Assembly: GCA_000967895.1 (NCBI GenBank)
Contig: FO203512.1
Coordinates: forward strand, 62,001 to 126,000
DNA length: 64,000 nt
Direction: 5' to 3'
Source of the DNA: Oleispira antarctica RB-8
GTDB lineage: Bacteria > Pseudomonadota > Gammaproteobacteria > Pseudomonadales > Oceanobacteraceae
The position numbers were made by a program, and so were the translations under genes. Below are positions 19,855-29,318 of the stretch, one piece after another (position 1 is the first letter of the stretch; the number at the start of each line of letters is the position of its first letter). The notes beneath the pieces were generated by a model, which saw only the letters and a program-made list of their open reading frames with translations, was not told where the DNA came from and searched no databases.

Positions 19855-21044
19855 GACAGCTCTCCTTCTGTCGTACCTATTGAGGTACTTTTTGTACACG
19901 CAGGAATATCACCTTCAACTCTTTCCATGTAGGCCCCGAATACATCAAGATAGCGCGGAATAGGTAATAAAAAGGCATCATGACCATTCTCTGAGGCAAT
20001 GCAGGCATAACTTACATCTTTGTCTGCTTGAATTAATGCGTTCACGATTTCTTCAGAGCGATCAGGTGCAAAGCGCCAGTCGGTTGTAAAAGAAACAACA
20101 AAAAATTTGCACTGAGCTTGGCTTAAACATTTTACCAAATCGCCATCGTGATCAACGGTCGGATCAAAATAATCCAAAGCCTTGGTCATTAGCATGTAGG
20201 TATTAGCATCAAACTGGGTGCTGAACTTTTGCCCTTGATAGTGCAAATAGCTTTCTACTTGGAATTCTGGAGAGAAGCTAAAGCTCAGCTCGTCGGCTTT
20301 TAGATCACGGCCGAACTTCTCCTTCATCGCATCACCAGACATATAGGTTAAATGCCCGAGCATGCGCGCCTGAGATAGACCTGCTTTAGGAACAACACCG
20401 TGGTCCATGTAGCGGCCGTTATGGAAGTCAGGATCTTTACTAATCGCTTGACGCGCTACTTCATTGAACGCGATGTTCTGTGCTGAAAGCTTAGGTGCAG
20501 AAGCAATGACTAGCGCATGACGTAAGCGCTCTGGGTATTGAATCGACCAGCGGAGTACTTGCATTCCGCCCAGCGAGCCACCGATAACCGCGGCCCATTG
20601 TTGGATCTTGAGGAAATCGGCTAAGCGCTTTTGGCTGCGCACCCAATCTCGTACTGCAACGATAGGGAAGTCAGGACCATAGGCTTTGCCCGTTTCAGGG
20701 TTGATGCTCGTAGGCCCCGTCGATCCTGAACAGCCACCGAGGTTATTTAAACTAACCACGAAAAATTTGTTCGTATCGATGGATTTGCCTGGGCCAATGC
20801 AGCTATCCCACCAACCTGGGCGTTTATCTTCCATGCTGTGATAGCCTGCAGCATGGTGATCACCGCTTAATGCGTGACAAATCAAAATGGCATTGCTGGC
20901 ATCGGCATTAAGTTCGCCATACGTTTCGTAAATCAGTTCGTAAGATTCAAGAATGCGACCACTGCGTAATGTCAGTGGTTCATCAAAACGCTGAACTTTT
21001 GGACTTATGATACCGACGCTATCGGCTGGAATGTGCTCTGGCAT
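19851..21044 (-). CDS. metX: Homoserine O-acyltransferase MetX
   Basis: A 397-residue alpha/beta hydrolase-fold acyltransferase that activates L-homoserine for methionine synthesis. The nucleophile elbow is [10 protein letters not shown] near residue 160, with the Asp and His of the triad in the C-terminal part ([11 protein letters not shown] and NGHDAFLL). The oxyanion region [12 protein letters not shown] is intact. Database names vary between acetyl- and succinyltransferase. For Pseudomonas-type MetX with MetW, succinyl transfer is reported, but I cannot fix the acyl donor from sequence. It is coupled to metW by ATGA overlap. Confidence 0.95.
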   Translation of the reverse strand: MPEHIPADSVGIISPKVQRFDEPLTLRSGRILESYELIYETYGELNADASNAILICHALSGDHHAAGYHSMEDKRPGWWDSCIGPGKSIDTNKFFVVSLNNLGGCSGSTGPTSINPETGKAYGPDFPIVAVRDWVRSQKRLADFLKIQQWAAVIGGSLGGMQVLRWSIQYPERLRHALVIASAPKLSAQNIAFNEVARQAISKDPDFHNGRYMDHGVVPKAGLSQARMLGHLTYMSGDAMKEKFGRDLKADELSFSFSPEFQVESYLHYQGQKFSTQFDANTYMLMTKALDYFDPTVDHDGDLVKCLSQAQCKFFVVSFTTDWRFAPDRSEEIVNALIQADKDVSYACIASENGHDAFLLPIPRYLDVFGAYMERVEGDIPACTKSTSIGTTEGELS

Positions 21045-21149
21045 GATTGCTCGTTGTCCTAGAAAACGCGATTGCTGCTCAAATTACTGTTAAGACAAGG
21101 TCGTTAAGACAGCTTAATTTGGGGGATTATAGCGATAAATGGGGATAAA

Positions 21150-21172
21150 TTCAGGGGCTATCTGCCCCTGAA
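21150..21172 (-). terminator. Hairpin between yggT and metX
   Basis: A perfect stem ttcaggggc/gcccctgaa (arms 21150-21158 and 21164-21172) with a five-base loop, about 50 bp past the yggT stop. On the minus strand it is followed by tttatcccc, a short U stretch. A weak terminator separating yggT from metX is likely. Confidence 0.6.
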
Positions 21173-21220
21173 CATTATACTGCTGGCTTTTACTCTTAAA
21201 CCTTCCGATTTTTACTAAAA

Positions 21221-21805
21221 CTAAATACCCATTATCAAGCCCGCAGGCATGCCGCTCGCTTTAGCCAAGCCTTGCACCAATAGAACCTCAAAAACCTGAA
21301 TGAGTAAGAACATGATAATAGGTGAAAGATCGATACCGCCCATATCTGGCATGATCTTGCGAATTGGCTTCATTGCAGGCTCAAGAATTTGGTTGATTAA
21401 AATAAGCACTGGGTTGTAAGAATTAGGCGCAACCCAGGAAGCAATTACGGTAATCAATAATCCCCAAAAGTAGACTTTTAATAACAGACTAAGTACGCCA
21501 ATCGAGGCCCATAAGGCAACTTGTATCGGCGGCTGAATGCCATTAAGTAGTAAAATCAATACCACGGCAATCGCTTGAACCAGTAACGCCAAGACCAGCG
21601 AGGCAATGTCGATTCCACCCCAGCCAGGGATGACTTTACGTAGGGGAATAAGCAGTGGATTGGTCGCTTTTACAATGAATTGCGATACTGGGTTGTAGAA
21701 ATCTGCACGTACTAGCTGTAGTAAAAAGCGTAATACCACGACCAATAAATACAGGCCAACTAGGGTATTAATTACTAACATGCCCACTTGGGTAAGAGGG
21801 GTCAT
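21221..21805 (-). CDS. yggT: YggT family integral membrane protein
   Basis: A 194-residue membrane protein made of two YGGT repeats, each with two hydrophobic segments. The repeats share the motif NP(V)...NPLLIPLRKVIPGWGGID (first, near residue 45) and LEPAMKPIRKIMPDMGGID (second, near residue 145). The function is uncertain; family members relate to osmotic tolerance and, in other bacteria and plastids, to membrane organisation. I chose the second ATG (21805) because CGGAG lies six bases upstream of it but directly abuts the first. It is located in the conserved yggS-proC-yggT group. Confidence 0.93.
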   Translation of the reverse strand: MTPLTQVGMLVINTLVGLYLLVVVLRFLLQLVRADFYNPVSQFIVKATNPLLIPLRKVIPGWGGIDIASLVLALLVQAIAVVLILLLNGIQPPIQVALWASIGVLSLLLKVYFWGLLITVIASWVAPNSYNPVLILINQILEPAMKPIRKIMPDMGGIDLSPIIMFLLIQVFEVLLVQGLAKASGMPAGLIMGI

Positions 21806-21963
21806 ATACATCTCCGCAAAGGTATTAAAACTATTGGAACTACTATAAAACTAACATAGCACTAAGATAGAACCGATAAAGATTATTTTCTACCTCTATC
21901 GGAGCTCTATGCCTTATCTATACATTTTTTTACTGAGCCACATTGATTAAATGGCAGCAACCT

Positions 21964-22803
21964 CTAGCTTGATGGCTCTTCTTCGCCCAACAGCTGAGCC
22001 AGTTCGCCTGATCGACGATTTGCCGCAGCAAGGGCCGCTTTTACGATATCTCGTAGGTGGGCGCTTTCAAACGTATTAATAGCTTGCTCAGTCGTGCCGC
22101 CAGGAGAGGTAACGCGACGACGTAATTCAGCAACATCAACATCGCTTTGTTTTGCCATATGAGCCGCACCAATGGCGGTTTGCATCGTTAGTTCACTGGC
22201 GGTTTCGCGACTCAAGCCTAGCTCAACCCCAGCATCGATCATGGCTTCCATGAACAAGAAGTAATATGCAGGCCCACTACCAGAGACCGCAGTAACGGCA
22301 TCAATTTCAGCTTCGCTTTGCACCCATTGAACAATGCCAGCGGCTTTCAGCACAGTCTCAGCTAAGTTCTTTTGCACAATAGAAGTCTGTTCATTCGCGA
22401 ATAAGCCACTGGCCCCTAATTGAATCAGTGACGGTGTATTCGGCATGCAGCGCACAATGGCTTGCTTCTCTCCTAACCAAGACTGTAGGGAAAACAAGTT
22501 AATACCTGCTGCGATGGATACAAATAATGGTTGTTTAGCAAACCCTTTAAGCGCAGTGGTAATCATAAGAGCCACGTCTTTCATCACTTGAGGTTTTACT
22601 GCAAGCACGACAATGTCAGCATTTTCCATGGCAGGGCCGCAGTCAGCAAAAGCATTAACTCCATACTGTTTTATTAATTGTTCGCGCTGAGATTCATTAG
22701 GATCGCTGACACTAATGGATTCGGGTGCGTGACCTTGTGCGATTAAACCACCGATGAGGCTGGTGGCCATGTTGCCACCGCCGATAAAACAAACATTGCT
22801 CAT
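21964..22803 (-). CDS. proC: Pyrroline-5-carboxylate reductase
   Basis: A 279-residue enzyme performing the last step of proline synthesis, reducing pyrroline-5-carboxylate with NAD(P)H. The dinucleotide motif is FIGGGNMATSLIGG at the N-terminus. VLAVKPQVM follows near residue 70. The C-terminal signature is DAVTAVSGSGPAYYFLF and RRRVTSPGGTTEQAI. Length is standard. It starts 38 bp after yggS and probably shares its transcript. Confidence 0.97.
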   Translation of the reverse strand: MSNVCFIGGGNMATSLIGGLIAQGHAPESISVSDPNESQREQLIKQYGVNAFADCGPAMENADIVVLAVKPQVMKDVALMITTALKGFAKQPLFVSIAAGINLFSLQSWLGEKQAIVRCMPNTPSLIQLGASGLFANEQTSIVQKNLAETVLKAAGIVQWVQSEAEIDAVTAVSGSGPAYYFLFMEAMIDAGVELGLSRETASELTMQTAIGAAHMAKQSDVDVAELRRRVTSPGGTTEQAINTFESAHLRDIVKAALAAANRRSGELAQLLGEEEPSS

Positions 22804-22841
22804 GGAAATTCCTTAATCTTTTTCAGACTTTTTAATTGAAT

Positions 22842-23528
22842 CTAATCACGACTGCCAAAAATATCGGTACCAATTCTGACTTGGCTACTACCGTGCTGTA
22901 CTGCTAATGCTAAGTCACTCGACATGCCCATGGATAATACTGTGCATTGCGGATGATTGTTAGCGAGTTGCTGCAAAAGTTGCTGCATCTCATCAAATTG
23001 AGCAGCCAGAACATTTTCATCTTTAGTGGCTTCAGGAATACACATTAATCCTTGTAGAGATAAGTTCGGCAGCTTCTCAATAAATTTAGCGAAACTTTCG
23101 ACGTGCTCTGGGGAAATGCCACTCTTTTGATCTTCGCGGCTAATATTCACTTGAATTAATACATTCAATGCTGGCAGTGCAGGAGAACGCTGGTCGTTTA
23201 AACGTTGTGCGATTTTTTCCCGATCTAATGTTTCTACCCACTGGAAATGCTCAGCGATAACACGAGTTTTATTTGATTGTATTGGACCAATAAAGTGCCA
23301 TTCAATGTCTTTTAAATGTGCCAGTGTAGTTATTTTTTCGACAGCGTCTTGTAGGTAATTTTCACCAAAAGCACGTTGCCCAAATTGATACAGGGTTTCG
23401 ACCATGTGAGCAGGCTTAGTTTTGCTCACCGCTAGCAGTTTAACCGTGTCATCTGAACGGTGTGCTTGTTCACAAACCGAGGAAATATGCGTGCTAACGG
23501 CCTGATATCGTTGCTCTAATGTGGACAT
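22842..23528 (-). CDS. yggS: Pyridoxal-phosphate homeostasis protein (YggS/PROSC)
   Basis: A 228-residue PLP-binding barrel protein without known enzymatic activity. The PLP lysine is in KLLAVSKTKPAHMVE near residue 35. Also visible are the conserved GENYLQDAVEK, IEWHFIGPIQSNKTR and SMGMSSDLALAVQHGSSQVRIG segments. It buffers vitamin B6 pools. The open frame continues 40 residues upstream, but the conserved start is the ATG at 23528. It is divergent from pilT. Confidence 0.95.
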   Translation of the reverse strand: MSTLEQRYQAVSTHISSVCEQAHRSDDTVKLLAVSKTKPAHMVETLYQFGQRAFGENYLQDAVEKITTLAHLKDIEWHFIGPIQSNKTRVIAEHFQWVETLDREKIAQRLNDQRSPALPALNVLIQVNISREDQKSGISPEHVESFAKFIEKLPNLSLQGLMCIPEATKDENVLAAQFDEMQQLLQQLANNHPQCTVLSMGMSSDLALAVQHGSSQVRIGTDIFGSRD

Positions 23529-23650
23529 TTTTAGTAACTGCTTTAGGATTAGAAGGTTAATATTAGTTACAGTAGTGTATCGTTCTCTATACTGAACAAA
23601 GCGATATAAAATAGTATAAGCGAAATCCCAGTTTAGGTTGAGGAACAAGT

Positions 23651-24685
23651 ATGGATATTACTGAGTTATTGGCATTTAGTGCGAAGCAAGGCGCTTCAGA
23701 TTTACATCTATCCGCTGAAATGCCACCAATGATTCGAGTTGATGGTGATGTTCGCCGTATTAACTTGCCGGCGCTGGATCATAAAGAAGTTCATTCGCTC
23801 GTTTATGAAATCATGAATGATAAGCAGCGTAAGGACTTTGAAGAATTTTTAGAGACCGATTTCTCGTTTGAAGTTCCGGGCGTTGCTCGTTTCCGTGTTA
23901 ACGCGTTCAATCACAACCGTGGTGCGGGTGCGGTATTCCGTACTATTCCCTCAAAGATTCTGAGTATGGATGATTTGGGCATGGGGCAGATCTTCAAAGA
24001 CCTAGCCATGACCCCACGAGGCATGGTGTTGGTGACTGGGCCAACGGGTTCGGGTAAATCCACTACATTGGCCGCCATGGTCGATTATATTAACGATACC
24101 AAATACGACCATATTCTGACTGTAGAAGATCCCATCGAATTCGTACATGAATCGAAGAAAAGCCTGATTAACCAACGTGAAGTACATCGCGATACGCTGG
24201 GTTTTAACGAGGCATTGCGATCGGCGTTGCGTGAAGATCCCGATGTTATTCTGGTAGGCGAGATGCGAGATTTAGAAACCATTCGTCTAGCATTATCCGC
24301 TGCAGAAACTGGCCACGTCGTATTTGGCACCTTGCACACTAGCTCCGCCGCCAAGACCATTGACCGTATTGTGGATGTATTTCCAGCGGAAGAGAAATCG
24401 ATGGTGCGCTCTATGTTGTCAGAATCCCTACAAGGGGTTATCTCGCAAACATTATTGAAAAAAACCGGTGGTGGCCGAATTGCCGCTCACGAAATTATGA
24501 TTGGCACGCCAGCGATTCGTAACCTGATTCGTGAATCAAAGATCGCACAGATGTATTCTGCGATTCAAACCGGTGGCTCTTTAGGTATGCAAACAATGGA
24601 TCAGTGTTTACAGACGATGCTGAGCAAAGGTTTGATTACCCGAGAAGTGGCACGCGATAAAGCGAAGATGCCTGAAAACTTTTAA
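23651..24685 (+). CDS. pilT: Type IV pilus retraction ATPase PilT
   Basis: A 344-residue hexameric ATPase that disassembles type IV pili and powers twitching. It begins MDITELLAFSAKQGASDLHLSA. Walker A is VTGPTGSGKSTTLAAM near residue 135, the Walker B region is LREDPDVILVGEMRDLETI near residue 200, the His box is TGHVVFGTLHTSS, and the C-terminal AIRNLIRESKIAQMYS is present as in characterised PilT. GAGGA precedes the ATG. pilU follows after 63 bp. Confidence 0.98.
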   Translation: MDITELLAFSAKQGASDLHLSAEMPPMIRVDGDVRRINLPALDHKEVHSLVYEIMNDKQRKDFEEFLETDFSFEVPGVARFRVNAFNHNRGAGAVFRTIPSKILSMDDLGMGQIFKDLAMTPRGMVLVTGPTGSGKSTTLAAMVDYINDTKYDHILTVEDPIEFVHESKKSLINQREVHRDTLGFNEALRSALREDPDVILVGEMRDLETIRLALSAAETGHVVFGTLHTSSAAKTIDRIVDVFPAEEKSMVRSMLSESLQGVISQTLLKKTGGGRIAAHEIMIGTPAIRNLIRESKIAQMYSAIQTGGSLGMQTMDQCLQTMLSKGLITREVARDKAKMPENF

Positions 24686-24703
24686 TCATAAACTTTTAAT
24701 GAT
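24676..24703 (+). repeat. 14-bp tandem duplication across the pilT stop codon
   Basis: The word aaacttttaatcat (24676-24689) is followed at once by aaacttttaatgat (24690-24703), one mismatch. The first copy contains the pilT stop codon, so the second adds only 3' untranslated sequence. It looks like a replication-slippage duplication without obvious function. Confidence 0.65.
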
Positions 24704-24748
24704 TCGTAAACCCATTTTAGATACTTAATACGCTCGGAGTTATAGCTC

Positions 24749-25864
24749 ATGTCGATGGAAAAATTCTTGCGGGTCATGGTGGAAAAAAACGCCTCTGACT
24801 TATTTATTACCGCGGGAGTCCCAGCTTCTATTAAAGTGCATGGCCGCATTATGCCTCTAACGAAGAGTCCGTTAGCGGCTGAGCAAAGCCGAGATATCGT
24901 TATGGGTTTAATGAATCAGCGACAGCGTGATGAATTCGACGCGCATAAAGAATGTAACTTTGCGATTAATGCCACGGGTATTGGCCGTTTCCGTGCCAGT
25001 GCTTTTTACCAGCGCAATGTTGTCGGCATGGTATTACGTCGAATTGAAACTAAAATCCCCTCTGTTGATGAACTGGGTTTGCCTGATGTGGTTAAAGAAC
25101 TCGCGATGGCGAAGCGGGGTTTGATCTTATTTGTGGGTGCGACCGGTGCGGGTAAGTCGACGTCTTTAGCGGCGATGATTGGTCATCGTAACTGCAATAG
25201 TAAAGGCCATATATTAAGCGTTGAAGATCCCATTGAATTTATTCATCAGCATCAGGGCTGTATAGTTACACAGCGTGAAGTGGGTATGGATACCGAAAGC
25301 TTTGAGATTGGCTTGAAGAATGCTCTGCGTCAGGCACCTGATGTGATCATGATAGGTGAAGTGCGCAGTTCAGACGTTATGTCGCATGCGGTAACTTTTG
25401 CTGAAACGGGTCACCTAGCCTTAGCGACGTTGCACGCTAACAATGCTAACCAAGCGTTGGATCGAGTATTGCACTTTTTTCCACCAGAGCGTCATCACCA
25501 AATTTGGATGGATTTGTCGCTGAACTTACGGGCGATTGTGGCACAGCAGCTCATTCCAACCCCTGATGGCAAAGGCCGTAGGGCAGTAGTTGAGGTGCTG
25601 GTTAATACACCGTTGGTCTCGGATATGATTCGCAAAGGTGAAGTTCATGAACTGAAAGCGTTGATGAGTCGCCAAAATGACGAGGGTATGCAGACGTTTG
25701 ATCAGGCCTTATACGCTTTGTATGAATCGGGCGAGATTACTTATGAAGATGCAATTGCTCACGCAGATTCGCCAAATGATCTACGCTTAATGATTAAGTT
25801 GGGTTCAGAAACAGATTCAGATCATCTTGATGCGGCCTCTAAAGGTTTGACGCTGCAAGATTGA
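24749..25864 (+). CDS. pilU: Type IV pilus retraction-accessory ATPase PilU
   Basis: A 371-residue PilT paralogue. Walker A is FVGATGAGKSTSLAAM, the Walker B region is APDVIMIGEVRSSDVM, and the His box is TGHLALATLHANNANQALDR followed by VLHFFP, which is characteristic of PilU rather than PilT. PilU assists PilT in retraction under load. It has an extra C-terminal tail of about 25 residues beyond the PilT end. The start is at the first ATG (24749) with CGGAG ten bases upstream; the ATG at 24755 is a close alternative. Confidence 0.96.
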   Translation: MSMEKFLRVMVEKNASDLFITAGVPASIKVHGRIMPLTKSPLAAEQSRDIVMGLMNQRQRDEFDAHKECNFAINATGIGRFRASAFYQRNVVGMVLRRIETKIPSVDELGLPDVVKELAMAKRGLILFVGATGAGKSTSLAAMIGHRNCNSKGHILSVEDPIEFIHQHQGCIVTQREVGMDTESFEIGLKNALRQAPDVIMIGEVRSSDVMSHAVTFAETGHLALATLHANNANQALDRVLHFFPPERHHQIWMDLSLNLRAIVAQQLIPTPDGKGRRAVVEVLVNTPLVSDMIRKGEVHELKALMSRQNDEGMQTFDQALYALYESGEITYEDAIAHADSPNDLRLMIKLGSETDSDHLDAASKGLTLQD

Positions 25865-25936
25865 TCGTATCCGCACTCTGTAAAACGTATCTGAAAGTCA
25901 CCTGTATGAAAATTATTGATATGAGTAGGGCATAGA

Positions 25937-28900
25937 TTGCGGTCATCACAGAGAATATTAACAAGGTTAGCGCAAGGTTATTCACGGTATTGGTGGTTGC
26001 CAACCATCATGGTTCTAATGCTAATACCTTTGAGTCAAAGCAACTTTTTGCTTTTTCATACTTTGGTCGAACTTTTTGCCATAACCGTCGCGATTATTAG
26101 TGCGATTGTTGCGTGGCATACTTATGCTCTGGCTAAAAATCAGTTTTTACTCCTATTAGGCTGCGGATACTTCTTCATTGGTGGGCTAGATCTTGCCCAC
26201 ATGCTTAGCTTTACCGGTCTGCCTTTTGTCGAAAATGATTCCGGCAACATGAGTCTGCAGTTCTGGATTATTGCCCGGTTTTTTGAAGCCTCTCTATTGC
26301 TCGTCGCGCCTTTATTTATTAATGCCGAATTTCGTCCGCGTAATCTTATTATTATTCTATCCAGTATGATGTTATTACTGTGCTGGGCCATTATTCAGAA
26401 TTGGTTGCCAGCTTTTTATATTGACGGCAAAGGGTTAACGCTTACTAAAATAATTTTAGAATACGTCATTATTCTTTTGCTGGTCGGAGCGCTCTTTACC
26501 TTTTGGCAAGCAAGGCAAGAAATAGAGATGAGTAATTTAATTCTCATTAATATCTCTATTATTTTAACTATTTTTGCTGAGTATTCTTTGACGCTGTATA
26601 GCGAATTTAGTGACTCGATGATTATTATTGGGCACATGCTGAAGTTGCTTTCGTATTGGGCAATCTATGTTGTGTTAATCGAATCCAGCTTGAGGCAGCC
26701 ATTTCTTAGTCTTGCCCGTGATGCTAATACTTATGATGCGGTTCCTGATGAAACCATTGTCGTTGATCGGGACGGGTATGTTCGTCAAGTAAATGAAGCC
26801 GTTCGTCGCAACCTTGATCATCCAGAAAATGCTATTGGCAGTCGATGTCATGCACTGCAACACGATCCTAAGATAACAGAACAAGACTGCCAAATTTGTC
26901 GCTGTATTCGTGTGGGTGAGGCATTGGCACGCAGTGAATATTTTATAGAGAGCCAACAGCAGTGGTTTGAAGTCATTCTATCGAAGATCAGCCATGGGGA
27001 TAACTCTCTTGCTATGGTGCATGTTCGTAGAAATATTACAGTCGCAAAAGATGCCCAAGCCCGCTCAGAAATTTTCAATCGTTTATATACGGTATTGAGT
27101 CATACCAATAAAGCGATAGCGGGTGCAAGTACACGCCAAATGATGTTTACCGATATCTGTGATATCGCCGTACGTCATGGTGGCTTCAAAATGTCTTGGA
27201 TCGGCTTAGTGAATCATAAAACGATTAAGCCGCAAGTGCATGCTGGGGATGAGTCGGGTTATTTGAAAACGATGGAGATTCGGTTAGATGATTCGGCTCT
27301 TGCTCGCGGTCCGGTCGGGCAGGCTGCAAAAACTAATCAGGTGCGGTGTGTTAATAATACCAAGTTAGATCCTGATTTTACACCTTGGAGTGATGCTGCA
27401 GAGCAGCGAGGATATGAAGCTTTAGCGGCTGTCCCTCTAAGTATTAATAATCAGGTAGTGGGGATTTATGCTATTTATTCTGAGCTGCCAGACGCTTTTG
27501 ATGACAAAATGTTATCGCTGTTAGATTCACTCGGCCGTGACATTGGGGCGGCGATGTTACGCTTACAGGAGCGTCAGAAACAGGACCAGGTAGAAGCCAA
27601 AATTCATCAGTTATCCCAGGTAGTTGAACAGAACGCTCATGCAATTTTAATTACTGATATTAACTTTAAAATCGAATACGCGAATAGAGCGTTTACCGCA
27701 TTAACAGGATACCTTCAGCAAGAACTGGTCAATAAAACTCCTGCAATACTTCGCAGCCGTTATACTGACAATGATACTTCTAGTGACATTAATCGCACGT
27801 TGAAAGCGGGTCGAGAATGGAGTGGTCAGGTTCGTAATCAGCGCAAAGATGGGTCGCTCTATTGGGCACTACAGTCGATCATTCCGATTAAGAGCGACGA
27901 TGGCGAAATTACCCATTATGTTTCGACGTCAGAAGATAATACCGATTTACACAATGCGCAGCAGACCATTGAGCAACTTGCATTTTATGATCCGTTAACC
28001 AATTTACCTAACCGTAGATTATTATCCGATCGATTACAGCAAGCTTTGGAACATGCCCAGCGTAATCCTGATGAAATGGTTGCGGTGATGGTCTTTGACT
28101 TAGACAACTTCAAAACGGTGAATGATTCTCTGGGTCATAACTATGGCGATGATTTGTTAAAGCATGTCGCGCAAATATTCCAATCACAGATTCGCAGTGA
28201 GGATACGGTCTCTCGCCAAGGTGGGGATGAATTCACCATCGTTTTAGCGGGTATGAAGCAGATTGAGAAAATCGCAGATATTGCCGATACTATTTTGCAG
28301 AAACTGTCCCATCCAATTAATCTTTCGGGACATCAGGTTGTTATAGGAAGCAGTATTGGTATTGCGGTTTACCCTAACGACGCTGACAGTCATGATGAAT
28401 TATTGCGCAATGCCGATATGGCCATGTATCACGCTAAAGAGGAAGGGAAAAATAATTTCCAATTCTTTATGCCGACCATGAACAAGCAAGCTCATCACAG
28501 GTTGCTGCTCGAGAATAAATTACGTAATGCGATTGAAAAAAATCATTTTCAGCTGTTTTATCAGCCTCAACTCGATTTAAAAACTGGGGATGTTGTTGGC
28601 ACAGAAGCATTAATTCGCTGGTTCGATCCAGAGCAAGGTATGATCTCCCCAGCTGAATTTATTCCTTTAGCTGAAGATACGGGCTTGATTGGTCAAATAG
28701 GCGATTGGGTAATTGATGCAGCTTGCCGTGATATGAAAGCCTTACAAGCGAAAGGTTTTCCACAGGTTAAAGTTGCGATTAATGTATCGGCGTTTCAGTT
28801 TCGTCATGGTAAACATTTAACCGAAGTTATTCGTCAATCTCTAGAAGAGCATGACTATCCTGCTAAGCTATTTGCATTAGAGCTGACAGAAAGTATTTTG

Positions 28901-29281
28901 ATTGACGATGTTAATGAAACGCTGAATATTCTTAATAGTATGCGTGACTTAGGTATTACATTAGCGATTGATGATTTTGGGACGGGTTATTCATCGTTAA
29001 GCTACTTAAAACAATTTCCGATCGATATATTAAAAATAGATCAATCCTTTATTCGTGACATTACAACGGATGCGAGTGACAAGGCGATTGTTAGCGCGAT
29101 TATTGCTATGGCGCAGCAGCTTGATATTGATGTGTTAGCCGAAGGTGTTGAGACGTTAGAGCATCAGGCCTTTTTGCAAAGCCAAGGTTGTGATTATGTG
29201 CAGGGGTACTTGTATTGTAGGCCGATCCCCGCCGATGAATTATTTGATCACTGGCAGAAAAAACAGCTTACGTTTAAGTAA
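25937..29281 (+). CDS. Membrane-bound MASE3-PAS-GAF-PAS-GGDEF-EAL c-di-GMP enzyme
   Basis: An 1114-residue multidomain signalling protein. Residues 1-250 are a MASE3 membrane sensor with about seven hydrophobic segments (motif GGLDLAHMLSFTGLP). A PAS-like domain follows (about 265-370) with a cysteine group CQICRCIR, then a GAF domain (about 385-545), a PAS domain (about 555-680), and GGDEF (active motif RQGGDEF near residue 762). The EAL domain has TEALIRW (Glu890) and IDDFGTGYSSLSYL. Both catalytic motifs are intact, so synthesis, breakdown or both of c-di-GMP is possible. The start is TTG (25937); the frame has a stop just upstream and no ATG before the first membrane segment. It follows pilTU, where c-di-GMP control of pili is plausible. 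Confidence 0.92.
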   Translation: MRSSQRILTRLAQGYSRYWWLPTIMVLMLIPLSQSNFLLFHTLVELFAITVAIISAIVAWHTYALAKNQFLLLLGCGYFFIGGLDLAHMLSFTGLPFVENDSGNMSLQFWIIARFFEASLLLVAPLFINAEFRPRNLIIILSSMMLLLCWAIIQNWLPAFYIDGKGLTLTKIILEYVIILLLVGALFTFWQARQEIEMSNLILINISIILTIFAEYSLTLYSEFSDSMIIIGHMLKLLSYWAIYVVLIESSLRQPFLSLARDANTYDAVPDETIVVDRDGYVRQVNEAVRRNLDHPENAIGSRCHALQHDPKITEQDCQICRCIRVGEALARSEYFIESQQQWFEVILSKISHGDNSLAMVHVRRNITVAKDAQARSEIFNRLYTVLSHTNKAIAGASTRQMMFTDICDIAVRHGGFKMSWIGLVNHKTIKPQVHAGDESGYLKTMEIRLDDSALARGPVGQAAKTNQVRCVNNTKLDPDFTPWSDAAEQRGYEALAAVPLSINNQVVGIYAIYSELPDAFDDKMLSLLDSLGRDIGAAMLRLQERQKQDQVEAKIHQLSQVVEQNAHAILITDINFKIEYANRAFTALTGYLQQELVNKTPAILRSRYTDNDTSSDINRTLKAGREWSGQVRNQRKDGSLYWALQSIIPIKSDDGEITHYVSTSEDNTDLHNAQQTIEQLAFYDPLTNLPNRRLLSDRLQQALEHAQRNPDEMVAVMVFDLDNFKTVNDSLGHNYGDDLLKHVAQIFQSQIRSEDTVSRQGGDEFTIVLAGMKQIEKIADIADTILQKLSHPINLSGHQVVIGSSIGIAVYPNDADSHDELLRNADMAMYHAKEEGKNNFQFFMPTMNKQAHHRLLLENKLRNAIEKNHFQLFYQPQLDLKTGDVVGTEALIRWFDPEQGMISPAEFIPLAEDTGLIGQIGDWVIDAACRDMKALQAKGFPQVKVAINVSAFQFRHGKHLTEVIRQSLEEHDYPAKLFALELTESILIDDVNETLNILNSMRDLGITLAIDDFGTGYSSLSYLKQFPIDILKIDQSFIRDITTDASDKAIVSAIIAMAQQLDIDVLAEGVETLEHQAFLQSQGCDYVQGYLYCRPIPADELFDHWQKKQLTFK

Positions 29282-29299
29282 GTTGTTTTTTCTGCCAGT
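29250..29299. terminator. Bidirectional terminator between the c-di-GMP enzyme gene and pyrC'
   Basis: A 22-bp inverted repeat with one G-U pair: arms 29250-29271 and 29278-29299, loop gtttaa. Each arm includes a run of six A or T. The left arm covers the last codons of the plus-strand gene. It lies between convergent genes and can terminate both. Confidence 0.85.
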
Positions 29300-29318
29300 T
29301 CTATTTGAGTGATGAAAG

